From: a virus
Virus record (IMG/VR): IMGVR_UViG_3300029268_000023
Span: 1 to 52,519 of that record
Direction: 5' to 3' (one strand)
Length of the DNA: 52,519 bases
Below the pieces are notes generated by a model that was given only the letters and a program-made list of their open reading frames with translations, was not told the origin of the DNA and did not search any database. This document shows positions 15,924 to 25,941 of the stretch, in pieces (position 1 is the first letter of the stretch; each line of letters starts with the position of its first letter). Made by a program: the position numbers and the translations under genes.

Positions 15924-16309
15924 ATATTATAACTACTGTAAATTTGTTGTATATTAAACTTATTACATATAGTCCAGTTTTTCTTTTCTTCATAAGGAAG
16001 GACGAACACTCTTTTATTGTATGGTGTTATATCTTCAATATCTAAGTCAATAAGCTTCCAGTTGTATAGACAAAACGCAATTGAATTACGTCTCATTAAA
16101 TCTTCTTCAGAAATATTATTATAGCTTTTTTCTCGTGTCAAAGTAAACAGCTGTTTAAAGTGAACAAGAAAATAACAATCGTTATTTCTCCACAAATAGC
16201 AACTTGGGTAAATTATCTTTTCTTTTAAATTACCAACACCTATTCGAGTTAAGCTCTCAATTATAATTTTATCATCAACCAGTAAACTTATTTCTAATAT
16301 ATCTATCAT
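15920..16309 (-). CDS. regA: Translational repressor RegA
   Basis: The 129 residues align with T4 RegA (122 residues) along most of their length: ESLTRIGVGNLKEKIIYPSC, YFLVHFKQLF, EDLMRRNSIAFCLYNWKLI and the late WTICNKFNI. RegA binds ribosome sites of early phage mRNAs and blocks their translation. In T4 it lies among replication genes; here it is between a tail gene and a GIY-YIG endonuclease, far from any replication gene in view. A TATAAATA octamer upstream suggests late expression. AAAAGGAG precedes the ATG. Identification is good; which mRNAs it controls here is unknown. Confidence 0.85.
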   Translation of the reverse strand: MIDILEISLLVDDKIIIESLTRIGVGNLKEKIIYPSCYLWRNNDCYFLVHFKQLFTLTREKSYNNISEEDLMRRNSIAFCLYNWKLIDLDIEDITPYNKRVFVLPYEEKKNWTICNKFNIQQIYSSYNI

Positions 16310-16333
16310 AATAACTCCTTTTCAATTCAATAA

Positions 16334-16341
16334 TATTTATA
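16334..16341 (-). promoter_or_regulatory. T4-type late promoter TATAAATA
   Basis: TATAAATA on the minus strand, about 25 bases before the regA start and directly after the stop of the tube-like gene at 16343. The leader between them holds AAAAGGAG and little else. Confidence 0.6.
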
Positions 16342-16342
16342 T

Positions 16343-16861
16343 TTAACAATTAAAAATGGTCTGACGCTCAAATAATACTTCTTCATAGCTAAAGTTACAG
16401 GTCATTACCAATTCATCATCAACACCACTATCAAGAGATAGTGAGCTCAAATTCATTAGAAAACATTCAGTGAAATGCAACATAGCAACAGATCTACTCT
16501 GATTATCAAGTGTGTGTAGAGTTATGCGCTTTATTGTTTCATGATGAATCTGCTCTTCATCTAACTCTTGTCCATAACGTAATCTCTGCAGCCACTCAAA
16601 CAAATACAAATAATTCTCCATATTCTCAGAAATCTTTATATCTATCTGGAACTGTGTTAAATTATCATTAATACGAGAAATAGGGTGACGTACACGTGCA
16701 CCCTTAAATTCTGAGTAAAGTTCTTGTATGTTATAGTCTGGAATAGTAATGCTTTTAATATAATGTTCCAAGTATTTAAGATCATCAACCTTATCTACAG
16801 TTGGAACATTTGAAAATGTTACTTTCCATCTACTATTATGAAACGTGTTTGGGTATGACAT
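16343..16861 (-). CDS. Tail-tube-fold protein (gp19-like paralogue)
   Basis: The 172-residue protein has the layout of T4 gp19-type tube proteins: an N-terminal strand (SRWKVTFSNVP), a middle ISRINDNLTQFQIDIKIS, then a C-terminal SLSLDSGVDDELVMTCNFSYEEVLF equivalent to the conserved D-x-N-E-x-V-x-x-x-V-x-F-x-Y-D strands of tube proteins. It is far from the main tube genes, at the end of the fibre cluster. It may be a baseplate or tail-end adaptor with a tube fold. Assignment by pattern; identity to gp19 is low. Confidence 0.55.
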   Translation of the reverse strand: MSYPNTFHNSRWKVTFSNVPTVDKVDDLKYLEHYIKSITIPDYNIQELYSEFKGARVRHPISRINDNLTQFQIDIKISENMENYLYLFEWLQRLRYGQELDEEQIHHETIKRITLHTLDNQSRSVAMLHFTECFLMNLSSLSLDSGVDDELVMTCNFSYEEVLFERQTIFNC

Positions 16862-16871
16862 TATTTATTCC

Positions 16872-19319
16872 TTAAGCAAGATATCCTCTATAAGTACCTT
16901 CAATGAAAATTGTATATTTACTTCCACCTACTAAAGTGAAGGCTTCATCAGGATCTTTAAATCTAATCCATATACTATTAGTGAAACCAGAAAAACTATT
17001 ATCCCAATATAAAACTTCTATGGGTAATTTATCAGCAGCATCACTATAAAATTTATATGATATTCCAACTGGCCAACGATCACCATCTGTTCTTCGCATT
17101 ACTGCAGTGCAGGTTCCAATTGGTAAACAAGATCTATCAGAATATGGATTAGCATATATGTATGGCAGTTTATATGAATGAGATGTTGGATAAGTATCAA
17201 ATATATCTCTAATCAATATACCACCAGTTCCATAACTACCTCCAGCTGCTGTTATATCAACTATCATTGAAAAGTATACCATTGAATTACCCACTACTGT
17301 GTAGAAATGTTCCATTTCTACTTTTCCAATTGATTGTGTTATAGTAGGTCCAATATTTGTTATTCTACTGGTAAAATCACCTGCGTCTGTACTATCATTG
17401 AATTGAATCAGATCATAACTTCTAACAAATCCATAATCTCCTGATGTTGGGGCGTCTTGCCAAGTTTGTCTAAAAGTAGCTTCACCATTGACAATAAGAG
17501 TGTTAAAATTTGCATCTTCAGCATAAACAGCATTATATCGTAGATTTGATCTTCCTAAATTACCTTCACCATTTTCACTTGGCATAATACCAATTTTATC
17601 AGTCAGACTAATATCGTTTGCACTAATATTACCAGCTGCATCAAAGTAATTATTAGCAAGAGCATTAACATAAATCGTATTGTACCATTTAGTTTGTGAT
17701 CCAATATCGTAGGAAGCAGGCTTAAGAGGCAATATATCTCCAGCATGCCAGATATAACCATTTGGTGCAGGTAAATATATACTTCCATTTACATCTGTGT
17801 CCAAAAAATCAGATGTATCAATAATTGTTCCTGCATAAGATGGATCAAGCAACGACCATGGTACAGCTCCAATGGATGAAGCTGATGTCGTGCGCGAAAT
17901 AAGCTCTGAGTTTCTACCATTTGTACTACGCACACCTGGAAAGATAAAAACGTCATAAGAAAAACTTCCAAACATGCTATTTCTGATAATTAAATTCGAT
18001 TGTACTTTAGCAAGGTTTCCATTCAAAAATGAATCTTTAGGAGCTGTACTTGAGCTTATAACTTTTATGTCTCCATATCTAACCTCTATTCCACTTACAG
18101 ACAGACTCGTGCCAGAAACAGATGAGTTCCAACCTTCACCAAGAAAAATATTATCTTTAAAATAACCAGTATTCCACTTACTGTTCATACTTCCAATGTT
18201 ATGAAGACCATCTTCACCTGTCATCAACCCCATATTTAAAAACGTTAATAGAGGGTCAACAGCTTGACTTCCACTTAGTGAAATTTCAGCTGCACCTGTA
18301 TCTGTAACTTTAAAGGACATTCTATATTTAGTTGTAGGGTCTGCACCATTATCATAATGTTGAAGAGCAAGTTGAGGCATATTCTGCTCTGTTGTTTCAG
18401 TGCCATCAACAAATGTTGTTGTAGATATTAATGTTTTAGCTACTCCAACATCGTCTGTGGTTGTGTATTTTGTAACATAAACACTATCATGTGTTAGCAT
18501 GCCACCATCTTCAGATCTCTTTGTCCAATAATCAGCTTCAGATCCATATAGAATGGTTGCAAAGTCAGCAGCTATAGTTGATAATTGAATTTGAAACTCA
18601 ACCAACACCTCAGCTAAACCTCCACCATTAACGTTTGATTTAATTTGGGTTTGTGGAATTATAACTTCGGAGAATAGAAATGGATCTCCTACCTCTTCAT
18701 AGTTGGCATCTAAATAAACAGCATATAGACCAATTTTATTAAATTTATATACTCCAACATTATCTGTAACCTTCACAACAAAGCTTGCATTGCCAGCACT
18801 TGTTCCACCAGTAGATGAATATGTAACAGTTGTGAATAACTTATTCTTTGCAAATGTTGTATCATTTATACCAACAACACCATTACTATCATATACTCCC
18901 CAAACAGTGTCTGTTCCAGAAGGTGAAATAAATGCAGTACCTGAAATATGAGGACTTAAAGGAACACTGTTAAACAGGTTAATTGGCTGAAGAACTCTTT
19001 GCTTTCCAAAATTGTAAATGTCAGGTGGACCAGCAGCAAATCCCATATCTCCAGCTGACACAATGAAATCTTGAGTTGTTGCTAATGAATATATACCAAC
19101 TTTATTCCAGATAATCTCACCAGTTGGTAAAGTATCAGCTTCTGGATTAAGAGTTGAGATGTCATTCTCATCAAAATTTTCATCGGTTGGATCAATAGCA
19201 GGATTAATTCTGTAATCATAAACAGGAATAAAATATCTGCATGATATCAACGTTCCTTGTTCAGTTGCCTGTGATACTGCTGACAATCCTAATTGTGTTA
19301 TAGCTGCGAAATTTGACAT
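16872..19319 (-). CDS. Large tail fibre/baseplate-associated fibre protein
   Basis: An 815-residue protein rich in Ser, Thr, Gly, Asn and short beta repeats. The N-terminus (LISCRYFIPVYDYRINP) is followed by several immunoglobulin-like stretches. The second half has recurring IGSxxxxWxxxY units (IGSMNSKWNTGYF, IGSQTKWYNTIYV, LGRSNLRYNAVYA), a repeat typical of T4-like tail fibres. The last about 150 residues (SDRSCLPIGTCTAVMRR, YTIFIEG) look like a globular tip. It starts with CAGGAG and follows the gpI-like gene by 18 bases. Probably a receptor-binding or whisker-like virion protein. Confidence 0.75.
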   Translation of the reverse strand: MSNFAAITQLGLSAVSQATEQGTLISCRYFIPVYDYRINPAIDPTDENFDENDISTLNPEADTLPTGEIIWNKVGIYSLATTQDFIVSAGDMGFAAGPPDIYNFGKQRVLQPINLFNSVPLSPHISGTAFISPSGTDTVWGVYDSNGVVGINDTTFAKNKLFTTVTYSSTGGTSAGNASFVVKVTDNVGVYKFNKIGLYAVYLDANYEEVGDPFLFSEVIIPQTQIKSNVNGGGLAEVLVEFQIQLSTIAADFATILYGSEADYWTKRSEDGGMLTHDSVYVTKYTTTDDVGVAKTLISTTTFVDGTETTEQNMPQLALQHYDNGADPTTKYRMSFKVTDTGAAEISLSGSQAVDPLLTFLNMGLMTGEDGLHNIGSMNSKWNTGYFKDNIFLGEGWNSSVSGTSLSVSGIEVRYGDIKVISSSTAPKDSFLNGNLAKVQSNLIIRNSMFGSFSYDVFIFPGVRSTNGRNSELISRTTSASSIGAVPWSLLDPSYAGTIIDTSDFLDTDVNGSIYLPAPNGYIWHAGDILPLKPASYDIGSQTKWYNTIYVNALANNYFDAAGNISANDISLTDKIGIMPSENGEGNLGRSNLRYNAVYAEDANFNTLIVNGEATFRQTWQDAPTSGDYGFVRSYDLIQFNDSTDAGDFTSRITNIGPTITQSIGKVEMEHFYTVVGNSMVYFSMIVDITAAGGSYGTGGILIRDIFDTYPTSHSYKLPYIYANPYSDRSCLPIGTCTAVMRRTDGDRWPVGISYKFYSDAADKLPIEVLYWDNSFSGFTNSIWIRFKDPDEAFTLVGGSKYTIFIEGTYRGYLA

Positions 19320-19337
19320 GTATAATCTCCTGTTATT

Positions 19338-20285
19338 TTAATTCCAATAATCGGCAGGCGTATCTGATATTAACGATAAACTACCTCGACAACGTGATAA
19401 TGGTACCATGTAAAGAGGTGTTGTTGCAAGAAAGTAACCATGCACACCCTCAAACACAGTATTTATAGGTCTAACTGATTCAATAGCTTTTATTATGCTT
19501 TGTTGCTGATTTACATCAAATGAATAGTTAGTTCTACTTTTATTTATATTAAATAAGACTGCCATATGAGGAGTCGGAAAGTAGCTGTCCGGAATTTCAC
19601 TTAAATCTTCAGTCAGCTGGTTAACATTAGTGTTCCAACTTATGTTAGAGTGTTTCCAATTATTCTCATAATCATCTGTGTAATAATTAACTATATCTGC
19701 AACAAGACCAAAAGAAAACAGCATTACTTTCACAGCATTTGTGGTAGTTTTTATTTTATACCAGTGGGGTAAATTGCTAACCATGAAACGTAAATATTTC
19801 TTTCTAACATTCTCATAACATACACCATCATTTTCAAATGTTCCCAACTCACCTCTATTAACATCTATATCATATCCTAAATATGAAGCAAAATGCTGGA
19901 GGAAATCTAAGTCTATTAAATCAGGATCATGTGTCTCTGTTAATCTATATACTTTTTCTAAAATAGATATTCTTGGGTCAGCTGATGCTGAGAGAAGCGA
20001 GTTGCTATGAGAGTCAATATTGATCATATCAGCACTTAGAGAAGTAGTTCCTCCATATGCTGAGACTACAGTAGCACTTGTTTGAATATATCCTTCAGTA
20101 CCAGAGTACATTTCGTTTAGATAACCTTCAAAAAACTGAGTAAAATCAAAAATATCACTTTGTTCTTTAAGATATGTTGGAAGAAACTCTGTTAAGTTAA
20201 TTAATCTATTTCCACCATAACGTATAGGATCTCTATTACCACAGATTGTAATATAATTAGATTTTACTTTATTTGTTTCACTCAT
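19338..20285 (-). CDS. Baseplate protein with phage tail protein I-like region
   Basis: The 315-residue sequence contains LEKVYRLTETHDPDLIDLDFLQHFASYLGYDI followed by a basic YLRFMVSNLPHWYKIKTTTNAVKVMLFSFG, which resembles the P2 gpI-type segment that is also embedded in T4 gp7. Such proteins sit on the baseplate wedge and link it to fibres. It lies between two giant fibre genes, in line with this role. I cannot tell whether it replaces gp7; a full-length gp7 is not seen in the window. Confidence 0.6.
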   Translation of the reverse strand: MSETNKVKSNYITICGNRDPIRYGGNRLINLTEFLPTYLKEQSDIFDFTQFFEGYLNEMYSGTEGYIQTSATVVSAYGGTTSLSADMINIDSHSNSLLSASADPRISILEKVYRLTETHDPDLIDLDFLQHFASYLGYDIDVNRGELGTFENDGVCYENVRKKYLRFMVSNLPHWYKIKTTTNAVKVMLFSFGLVADIVNYYTDDYENNWKHSNISWNTNVNQLTEDLSEIPDSYFPTPHMAVLFNINKSRTNYSFDVNQQQSIIKAIESVRPINTVFEGVHGYFLATTPLYMVPLSRCRGSLSLISDTPADYWN

Positions 20286-20294
20286 TTTAACCTC

Positions 20295-22499
20295 TTATAT
20301 GGAATCGAATACAACTGTGCATCTAATAGAGAATGTTTGATCAGCAACACCATTAAACACATGTGATATTGTTGGACCAGTTGACACCTCATATACTCCT
20401 GGATAATTATCATAATCAAAATACCAATGATACTCTACAACTCTATATTTAGAAGTTACAACATTAGCTGTAAAATCAACTAACAGAGGAGTGAATCCAG
20501 CTCGTGGTGTTCCTGTAAAATCTACTTCAATATCATTGATTAATGTTATTGCAGGAACTCGAGGAAATAGATTTAACCAAGCACCAGCTGGAATAGTTGT
20601 CAGATCAACTACAACAGCACCAGGACTTCCAAAATTAAAAGCTCCTGCTGTTAGTCTTGATGAGTTCCAGAAACCAGTGTTATATCCACTTGTTTGCCAA
20701 ACTGAAGATCTGGTTGCACTTGTCAGAGGAAGGTTATAGTAATAATAATTTAATTTAGAATATCCTTCAGATAGTTGTATTTCATCATATGTTGGAAAAT
20801 TTTCTGTTGGTACAAAATCAAATACACATCCACTAACTATAACATTTCCACTTGTTTGAGTTGCTGACACAGCTTGCAAAATCGTACTTTGAGACTCTGT
20901 GAAAACACAATTGTCAAAGAAAATAGTGCCATAATTTGCATCCAAATCATATATAATGCTTTTAGCAAAATAACAATCTCTAAAGTTAACAATATTATTT
21001 TTATGATACGATATAGTTTCACCAACATATTCTGTAAATTGACCATCTGCACTTATAAAAGAACAGCCAAGGAAATCTATAGTCCACTGTTTCTGTGACG
21101 TTGATGTGATATTTTCATAGAAAATATTATTTCTAAAAATATATGAACCTGAGACAGGTGATATTGATATGTCTCCTTCAGAACCACCTCCTGTCTCGAC
21201 AGCTGGATCTAATATAATACCATTTTCAACAACACATACACTAAAAGCTGATAATGATAATTTAGGATCACTTTCTACATTTGATAGTCCAAACATAACA
21301 CATGATGCTGGATTATCTGCTGAAAGCTGCCATGGTTCTCCTGTTACCCAAGGAGATATTGTGCAACCATATTTTGTTTGAAACTCAACCCCGTAAGTGG
21401 TATTACCTTGTCCCTTTACATAATATACATCATTAGATTGTTGTGTTACACCAGCATGTGCAGATAATCCAGTTATAGTTGATAATTCTGGACTACCAAA
21501 TTGAGTATACTGATCAAGTTGATTTATTGTTAATGGGTTAGCAGATGTTCCTGTTCCTGACGTAGTAGTGCTACAATCAACAAACAGGAATGGATCATAC
21601 TCATAACAACTAACTCCATCATTACCAACTGCAGCATAAATTCTATTATTTTTATAACATAAATCATAACCATGAGTTATAAAATCTTGATATACTTTTG
21701 TAAAAGTAGTGCCATCATATGTTATTCCAAGCACATCATTATTTGTTCCAGTAACCCATAAAACTCTACCATCACCAACTGCTGCTAAATCATTGACAAG
21801 CATACCAGGACTATCATATGTTGCGGCACATGTTAATGTTGATCCATTAAACGTGTATAAATCTACTCCTGTAGAAGCTTTTGATCCATATATGTACCTT
21901 TTATCGCTTCTGAAATCTTTAAAATCATATTCATCAATTGACACATCATTTAATGAGTATGCTATAGCTGATGTAACTAAGTTGAAATCAGCACCATCAA
22001 ATGTGGTTACTATTAGTCCCCAACCTGTAGCCAAAAATATATTCCCGTCTTGAGCCACTTTAATTGTTTCATGAGATCCATATACAGCTGATGTAACATA
22101 TATTAGATTATATAATGGTGGATCAAATGAATAAGCTTTAACATATCCACTTCCTCCAACGAAAACATAATTATCTTTTCCACCAACACAGTTAACACTG
22201 TCTGCTGATGTGCCAATAGCAAGATTGTCTATGAACGTGAAACTTGATCCATCAAAAGTTAAAACCATAACTCCAAAATGATCTATAGGAACTATTAGGT
22301 GAGTTCCATTACTCCACATTCTTCTGATACTATAAGGTAAAGTTGTATCAAATGAGTCCAGATGTGTTAAAACACCACTATCATCACTAAAAGCATGGAC
22401 AATTCCATCTACAGTTCCACCATAAACATACGTACCATCATGATATATTACTCTGAAATCTCCAACTGGATCGACATTAGAATGTTTCTTAAACTCCAT
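20295..22499 (-). CDS. Giant adhesin: beta-propeller, beta-helix and PKD-like domains
   Basis: A 734-residue protein with three regions. Residues about 1-305 hold repeats of about 45 residues of the kind DxTYVYGGTVDGIVHAF, GTHLIVPIDHFGVMVLTFDGSSFTFID and DNYVFVGGSGYVKAYSFD, a beta-propeller pattern. Residues about 330-600 have parallel beta-helix features (NNIFYENIT, FLGCSFISADG, FRDCYFAKS, FDNCVFTES, VSGCVFDF). The C-terminus (FTPLLVDFTAN...EYHWYFDYD...PTISHVFNG) is a PKD-like domain. No catalytic motif is seen. Most likely a virion surface adhesin binding host polysaccharide or protein. It starts where the glycosyltransferase gene ends (TAATG). Confidence 0.7.
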   Translation of the reverse strand: MEFKKHSNVDPVGDFRVIYHDGTYVYGGTVDGIVHAFSDDSGVLTHLDSFDTTLPYSIRRMWSNGTHLIVPIDHFGVMVLTFDGSSFTFIDNLAIGTSADSVNCVGGKDNYVFVGGSGYVKAYSFDPPLYNLIYVTSAVYGSHETIKVAQDGNIFLATGWGLIVTTFDGADFNLVTSAIAYSLNDVSIDEYDFKDFRSDKRYIYGSKASTGVDLYTFNGSTLTCAATYDSPGMLVNDLAAVGDGRVLWVTGTNNDVLGITYDGTTFTKVYQDFITHGYDLCYKNNRIYAAVGNDGVSCYEYDPFLFVDCSTTTSGTGTSANPLTINQLDQYTQFGSPELSTITGLSAHAGVTQQSNDVYYVKGQGNTTYGVEFQTKYGCTISPWVTGEPWQLSADNPASCVMFGLSNVESDPKLSLSAFSVCVVENGIILDPAVETGGGSEGDISISPVSGSYIFRNNIFYENITSTSQKQWTIDFLGCSFISADGQFTEYVGETISYHKNNIVNFRDCYFAKSIIYDLDANYGTIFFDNCVFTESQSTILQAVSATQTSGNVIVSGCVFDFVPTENFPTYDEIQLSEGYSKLNYYYYNLPLTSATRSSVWQTSGYNTGFWNSSRLTAGAFNFGSPGAVVVDLTTIPAGAWLNLFPRVPAITLINDIEVDFTGTPRAGFTPLLVDFTANVVTSKYRVVEYHWYFDYDNYPGVYEVSTGPTISHVFNGVADQTFSIRCTVVFDSI

Positions 22500-23119
22500 T
22501 ATATACCTCTATTACTCCAATTTAAATGTATGTATCCGGATGTAATCGGAATAATTTGTTTTCTATAAATCTTTTTATTGAATGCTGCGAAAGCCCAATC
22601 TTTTGGAAAAATATCTAAGCTGTTGTGTAGCTTATCTCGAACTGCTAAATATTTATTAATAGTGTTTATTAAGAATTCTTTGAAGAAATTAGTGTTACTT
22701 CCGTTATACATTATATTGCAATCAATGAACGGATGAGAGTATATTCCAAAATGAACACAATCTTCAAAAGTAAGTGACTTTTCTAATTTAATATCAGTGT
22801 CACAATAAAGCGTTTCTGCAACAGTTGATAAAAAGTGATATCGGATTACATCGGATTGAGCCCAAAAAAACTTTTTATTTTTTGGGATATAATTCCAAAC
22901 ACATTCTATGTTTGTGTCTTTAAGCATGTCTCTAATATAAGTGTTTACATTAATTATCTTAATGTTCTTTCCTTTTAAAAAAGAAAATTCCTTAGTCCAC
23001 TTTGGAGAAGTTATCAAAAAGTATTTGTCATCTTTATGAACACAATCAACAACAGACTTCATACATTCAATTAACTCTTCACCTGGTTCTTCACCTATCC
23101 ATATTTGTACATAGTTCAT
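22499..23119 (-). CDS. Glycosyltransferase (GT32-like, DxD)
   Basis: The 206-residue protein has WAQSDVIRYHFLSTVAETLYCDTDIKLEKSL, matching the sugar-binding DxD region of GT32/OCH1-type transferases (SDxxRxxxL...YxDxDI). A C-terminal YIHLNWSNRG resembles the usual end. It lies between the baseplate wedge gene 6 and the giant adhesin gene, overlapping the latter, so it is expressed with the virion genes. The location suggests it glycosylates a tail protein, which is inference. Confidence 0.75.
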   Translation of the reverse strand: MNYVQIWIGEEPGEELIECMKSVVDCVHKDDKYFLITSPKWTKEFSFLKGKNIKIINVNTYIRDMLKDTNIECVWNYIPKNKKFFWAQSDVIRYHFLSTVAETLYCDTDIKLEKSLTFEDCVHFGIYSHPFIDCNIMYNGSNTNFFKEFLINTINKYLAVRDKLHNSLDIFPKDWAFAAFNKKIYRKQIIPITSGYIHLNWSNRGI

Positions 23120-23121
23120 AT

Positions 23122-25926
23122 TTAACTCTTGTATAAAACATTAGTGTTAATTGTTACTCTAACTATTTCATTACCCATTGAATATCCACCTCGAACATAT
23201 GATGTGACTTCTTGTCCACTGATTGTTAGAGTTTCATGCTCTCGTGCAATGTTACCATGACTATCAAGCATGTTGAATTTAATTATATACATTAAATCTT
23301 TGTGCATATCATTCATTAATGAATAAAAGTTAGCTGTCTTTGTAAACAATATACCATTTATAGTAACAATGTTTGCAGTGTTGATGGAGTCAACAATATT
23401 TTTTACCAGCTCTGTATAAAAAACTCTCTCATTAATTTTATTAGACCAATTTAGATAATCAGCATACACATATGTATACGGGTCGAAAGTAGTTGATAAT
23501 GTGTTGATTGATCTATAATCTGTTCCAAACACTCTGTATTTATTCATAAAGTTAGTAATAGCTGTAGTTATTATTGACCCAACAGCTAATTTGTCATTTA
23601 ATGTAACTAATTGGGCATATCTTTCATGAGTTCCATTAAGTAAATTAACAGTATTTAACCAACTTGTTTGACCGTATGGTAAAGCATCAACAGATGGTTC
23701 TATTCTAACATCAGTATACAGAACATTTGGAATATCATCTATAAGTTGCACTATATTAGATTTATATACATCTAAATTAAAATCAGCATTATCATCAAAC
23801 CACAAATATATTCTATCATTTATTTGACTCTGTATAGAATCTCTGTTTGCAAGCTGTTTGATGTATACATTTCCTGTTAATTTAAAGTCTTGTATGATTG
23901 GTGAAATATAAACATTCTTAACAGTTAACTGAGATCTCTGATTAAGGTCAGCTACAACATCGTCTATTTTTGTGCTATAAGCAAAACCAGTATTAGAGAA
24001 AATTGTATTCTGAACTGTTCCTTGACTTAATCCAATAACGTTATTTGAATTTGGATTAAAGTACATTAAACTTGCAGAATCATGTACAGCTGATACAGCA
24101 TTTTCAGCATCTCCAAAGATTTTGAATTTGAATTTATTTTGCTCTAAAATAACATCAACACTATCCCAAAGTCCCAAATTAATAAAAGAAGTCTCAATTC
24201 CAGTAATTAAATCAGCATATGAAGAATAAGCTGATGTGTAGTTACTGAAAGCAGATACCTGAGTAGTAACCAATGTATTTTTATTAAAGTTAACAAGTCC
24301 TATTGACAACTGTGAAAGTCTTGCTTTAAAAGTGTTATAATCTGTCGTTGAAATACCAGACCAAACTGTTGTTAAATCTTGTCCAACGATTGTTGTATAT
24401 TCTGATGCAGAAGATATAGTTGATAATTCTTGTTGAAATTTAATTTGCTCAACTGTATTTTGATTAACGAACACAGTCATGTAGTTCTGAGATGGCATTT
24501 GAAATTCATTATAGTCAGAATCCAATACAACATCAGTCATATCTGTTTTTACAGATGATGCTCCTTCAATAACATTATACATAGATGCAACACAGCTGAA
24601 TAAAACGACATTGAATAATTTCTTAACAGCCGGAACATCTATAGCAGACGTAAATGTGCGCATGTTAAGAATCTCTTCTTGTTCTCCCCAAGCTATAGCA
24701 TTATTAACATTAATAGGTGATGTTAATGATTCAATAAATGTGATATAATCTCTTTTTGTGACAAGGCGATCGAGAGAGTAAAATATACCTGGAGCGTTAA
24801 CTTTGATTGATTCATTGCTTTCAATATCAGCACCACCAATAATATTTGATAGCAATTCAAACTCTACATTAATTCCATAATTATTAACTGTATCAATAAC
24901 ATCAACAGTTTGACCTATTACACCAACCTCATTAGCAACTGAGCCAAGTGTCGATAAATACTGCACAAAAATATTATTGTTTGCAGTAACTGCACCCTTT
25001 AAACCTTTGGCAACATACTTATCATCACCAAATTTAAGCTCTATTCCACCATCAGTAGCCGTTCTTATTAAGCATATCTTCTGAGATACCGCTACATCTG
25101 AATTAAAATCATAGAAATTAACAAACTCTTGAGTTAGAAGAGATCGTCTATCAACATTATATAAATTGGTATCTTCAAAAGCAGCACCTGGAGTCGATCC
25201 AATACCAACTTTCGTAACAGCTCCTGTAACATAATCTTTTGATCCATAGATATTACTAAAAGATGGGTCACTTAATCTATATGTTTGAAATATAGCATTG
25301 TGTTGATCATTTCCAACACTTGCAAATTTAGCATATTTTATTTCACCCTGAATTAACTCAATTTTTGAACTATCAGCATTAATGATCAGTTCTTTTTCAT
25401 ATGCTGGTCCTTGAGCTATATCAGATGCTGATAAAGTATAACTAAATAAATTCTTTAGGATAAAACTTTTACCACTTACTTCAAATCGAGTATATTGAGG
25501 AATTTGAACTTTAATCAAACCATCAGCTACATCTTGAGCGGTAAATCCATTACCAGCATAAGTTATATCACCTGTAATTTTAACTTTCATAGTAGTATTG
25601 GCAGGAACTGGACGCTGAATATCATATGCCAAGTTGCGTGATAAAGCAATAACAGAACTTTGTAGTTGTGCAGAGTCAAAGAAACTTTCTTCTGCTCTAC
25701 GCTCTAACAAATAATTTACTAAATCAGCCGTTCCAGCAAACATTTCTAACATTAACTGAGCTATAGCAGATTCTCTAAAATTATCAAAATTTCTATCTTG
25801 TGATAATCTATTATTAATAGCGTCAACTATATCTTTGTATGTTAGTCCAGTGTAATTTAAAAAATTAGTTGTACTCAACAACTTATTTCGTAAAAGTTCT
25901 GCTGCTATTTCAGTTTGTGAAGCCAT
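23122..25926 (-). CDS. 6: Baseplate wedge protein gp6
   Basis: The 934-residue protein begins with the gp6-type opening in which a small helical region (LTYKDIVDAINNRLSQDRNFDNF) leads into LMLEMFAGTADLVNYLLERRAEESFF and NLAYDIQRPVPA. These are the conserved features of T4 gp6 and related baseplate J-like proteins. T4 gp6 is 660 residues, so this version has an extra 270 or so, mainly in the middle. Gp6 dimers form the inner ring that joins wedges around the hub and triggers sheath contraction. It follows gp25 by 15 bases with GAGAGG before the ATG, as in the usual 25-6 order. Confidence 0.88.
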   Translation of the reverse strand: MASQTEIAAELLRNKLLSTTNFLNYTGLTYKDIVDAINNRLSQDRNFDNFRESAIAQLMLEMFAGTADLVNYLLERRAEESFFDSAQLQSSVIALSRNLAYDIQRPVPANTTMKVKITGDITYAGNGFTAQDVADGLIKVQIPQYTRFEVSGKSFILKNLFSYTLSASDIAQGPAYEKELIINADSSKIELIQGEIKYAKFASVGNDQHNAIFQTYRLSDPSFSNIYGSKDYVTGAVTKVGIGSTPGAAFEDTNLYNVDRRSLLTQEFVNFYDFNSDVAVSQKICLIRTATDGGIELKFGDDKYVAKGLKGAVTANNNIFVQYLSTLGSVANEVGVIGQTVDVIDTVNNYGINVEFELLSNIIGGADIESNESIKVNAPGIFYSLDRLVTKRDYITFIESLTSPINVNNAIAWGEQEEILNMRTFTSAIDVPAVKKLFNVVLFSCVASMYNVIEGASSVKTDMTDVVLDSDYNEFQMPSQNYMTVFVNQNTVEQIKFQQELSTISSASEYTTIVGQDLTTVWSGISTTDYNTFKARLSQLSIGLVNFNKNTLVTTQVSAFSNYTSAYSSYADLITGIETSFINLGLWDSVDVILEQNKFKFKIFGDAENAVSAVHDSASLMYFNPNSNNVIGLSQGTVQNTIFSNTGFAYSTKIDDVVADLNQRSQLTVKNVYISPIIQDFKLTGNVYIKQLANRDSIQSQINDRIYLWFDDNADFNLDVYKSNIVQLIDDIPNVLYTDVRIEPSVDALPYGQTSWLNTVNLLNGTHERYAQLVTLNDKLAVGSIITTAITNFMNKYRVFGTDYRSINTLSTTFDPYTYVYADYLNWSNKINERVFYTELVKNIVDSINTANIVTINGILFTKTANFYSLMNDMHKDLMYIIKFNMLDSHGNIAREHETLTISGQEVTSYVRGGYSMGNEIVRVTINTNVLYKS

Positions 25927-25941
25927 TTAAATTCCTCTCAA

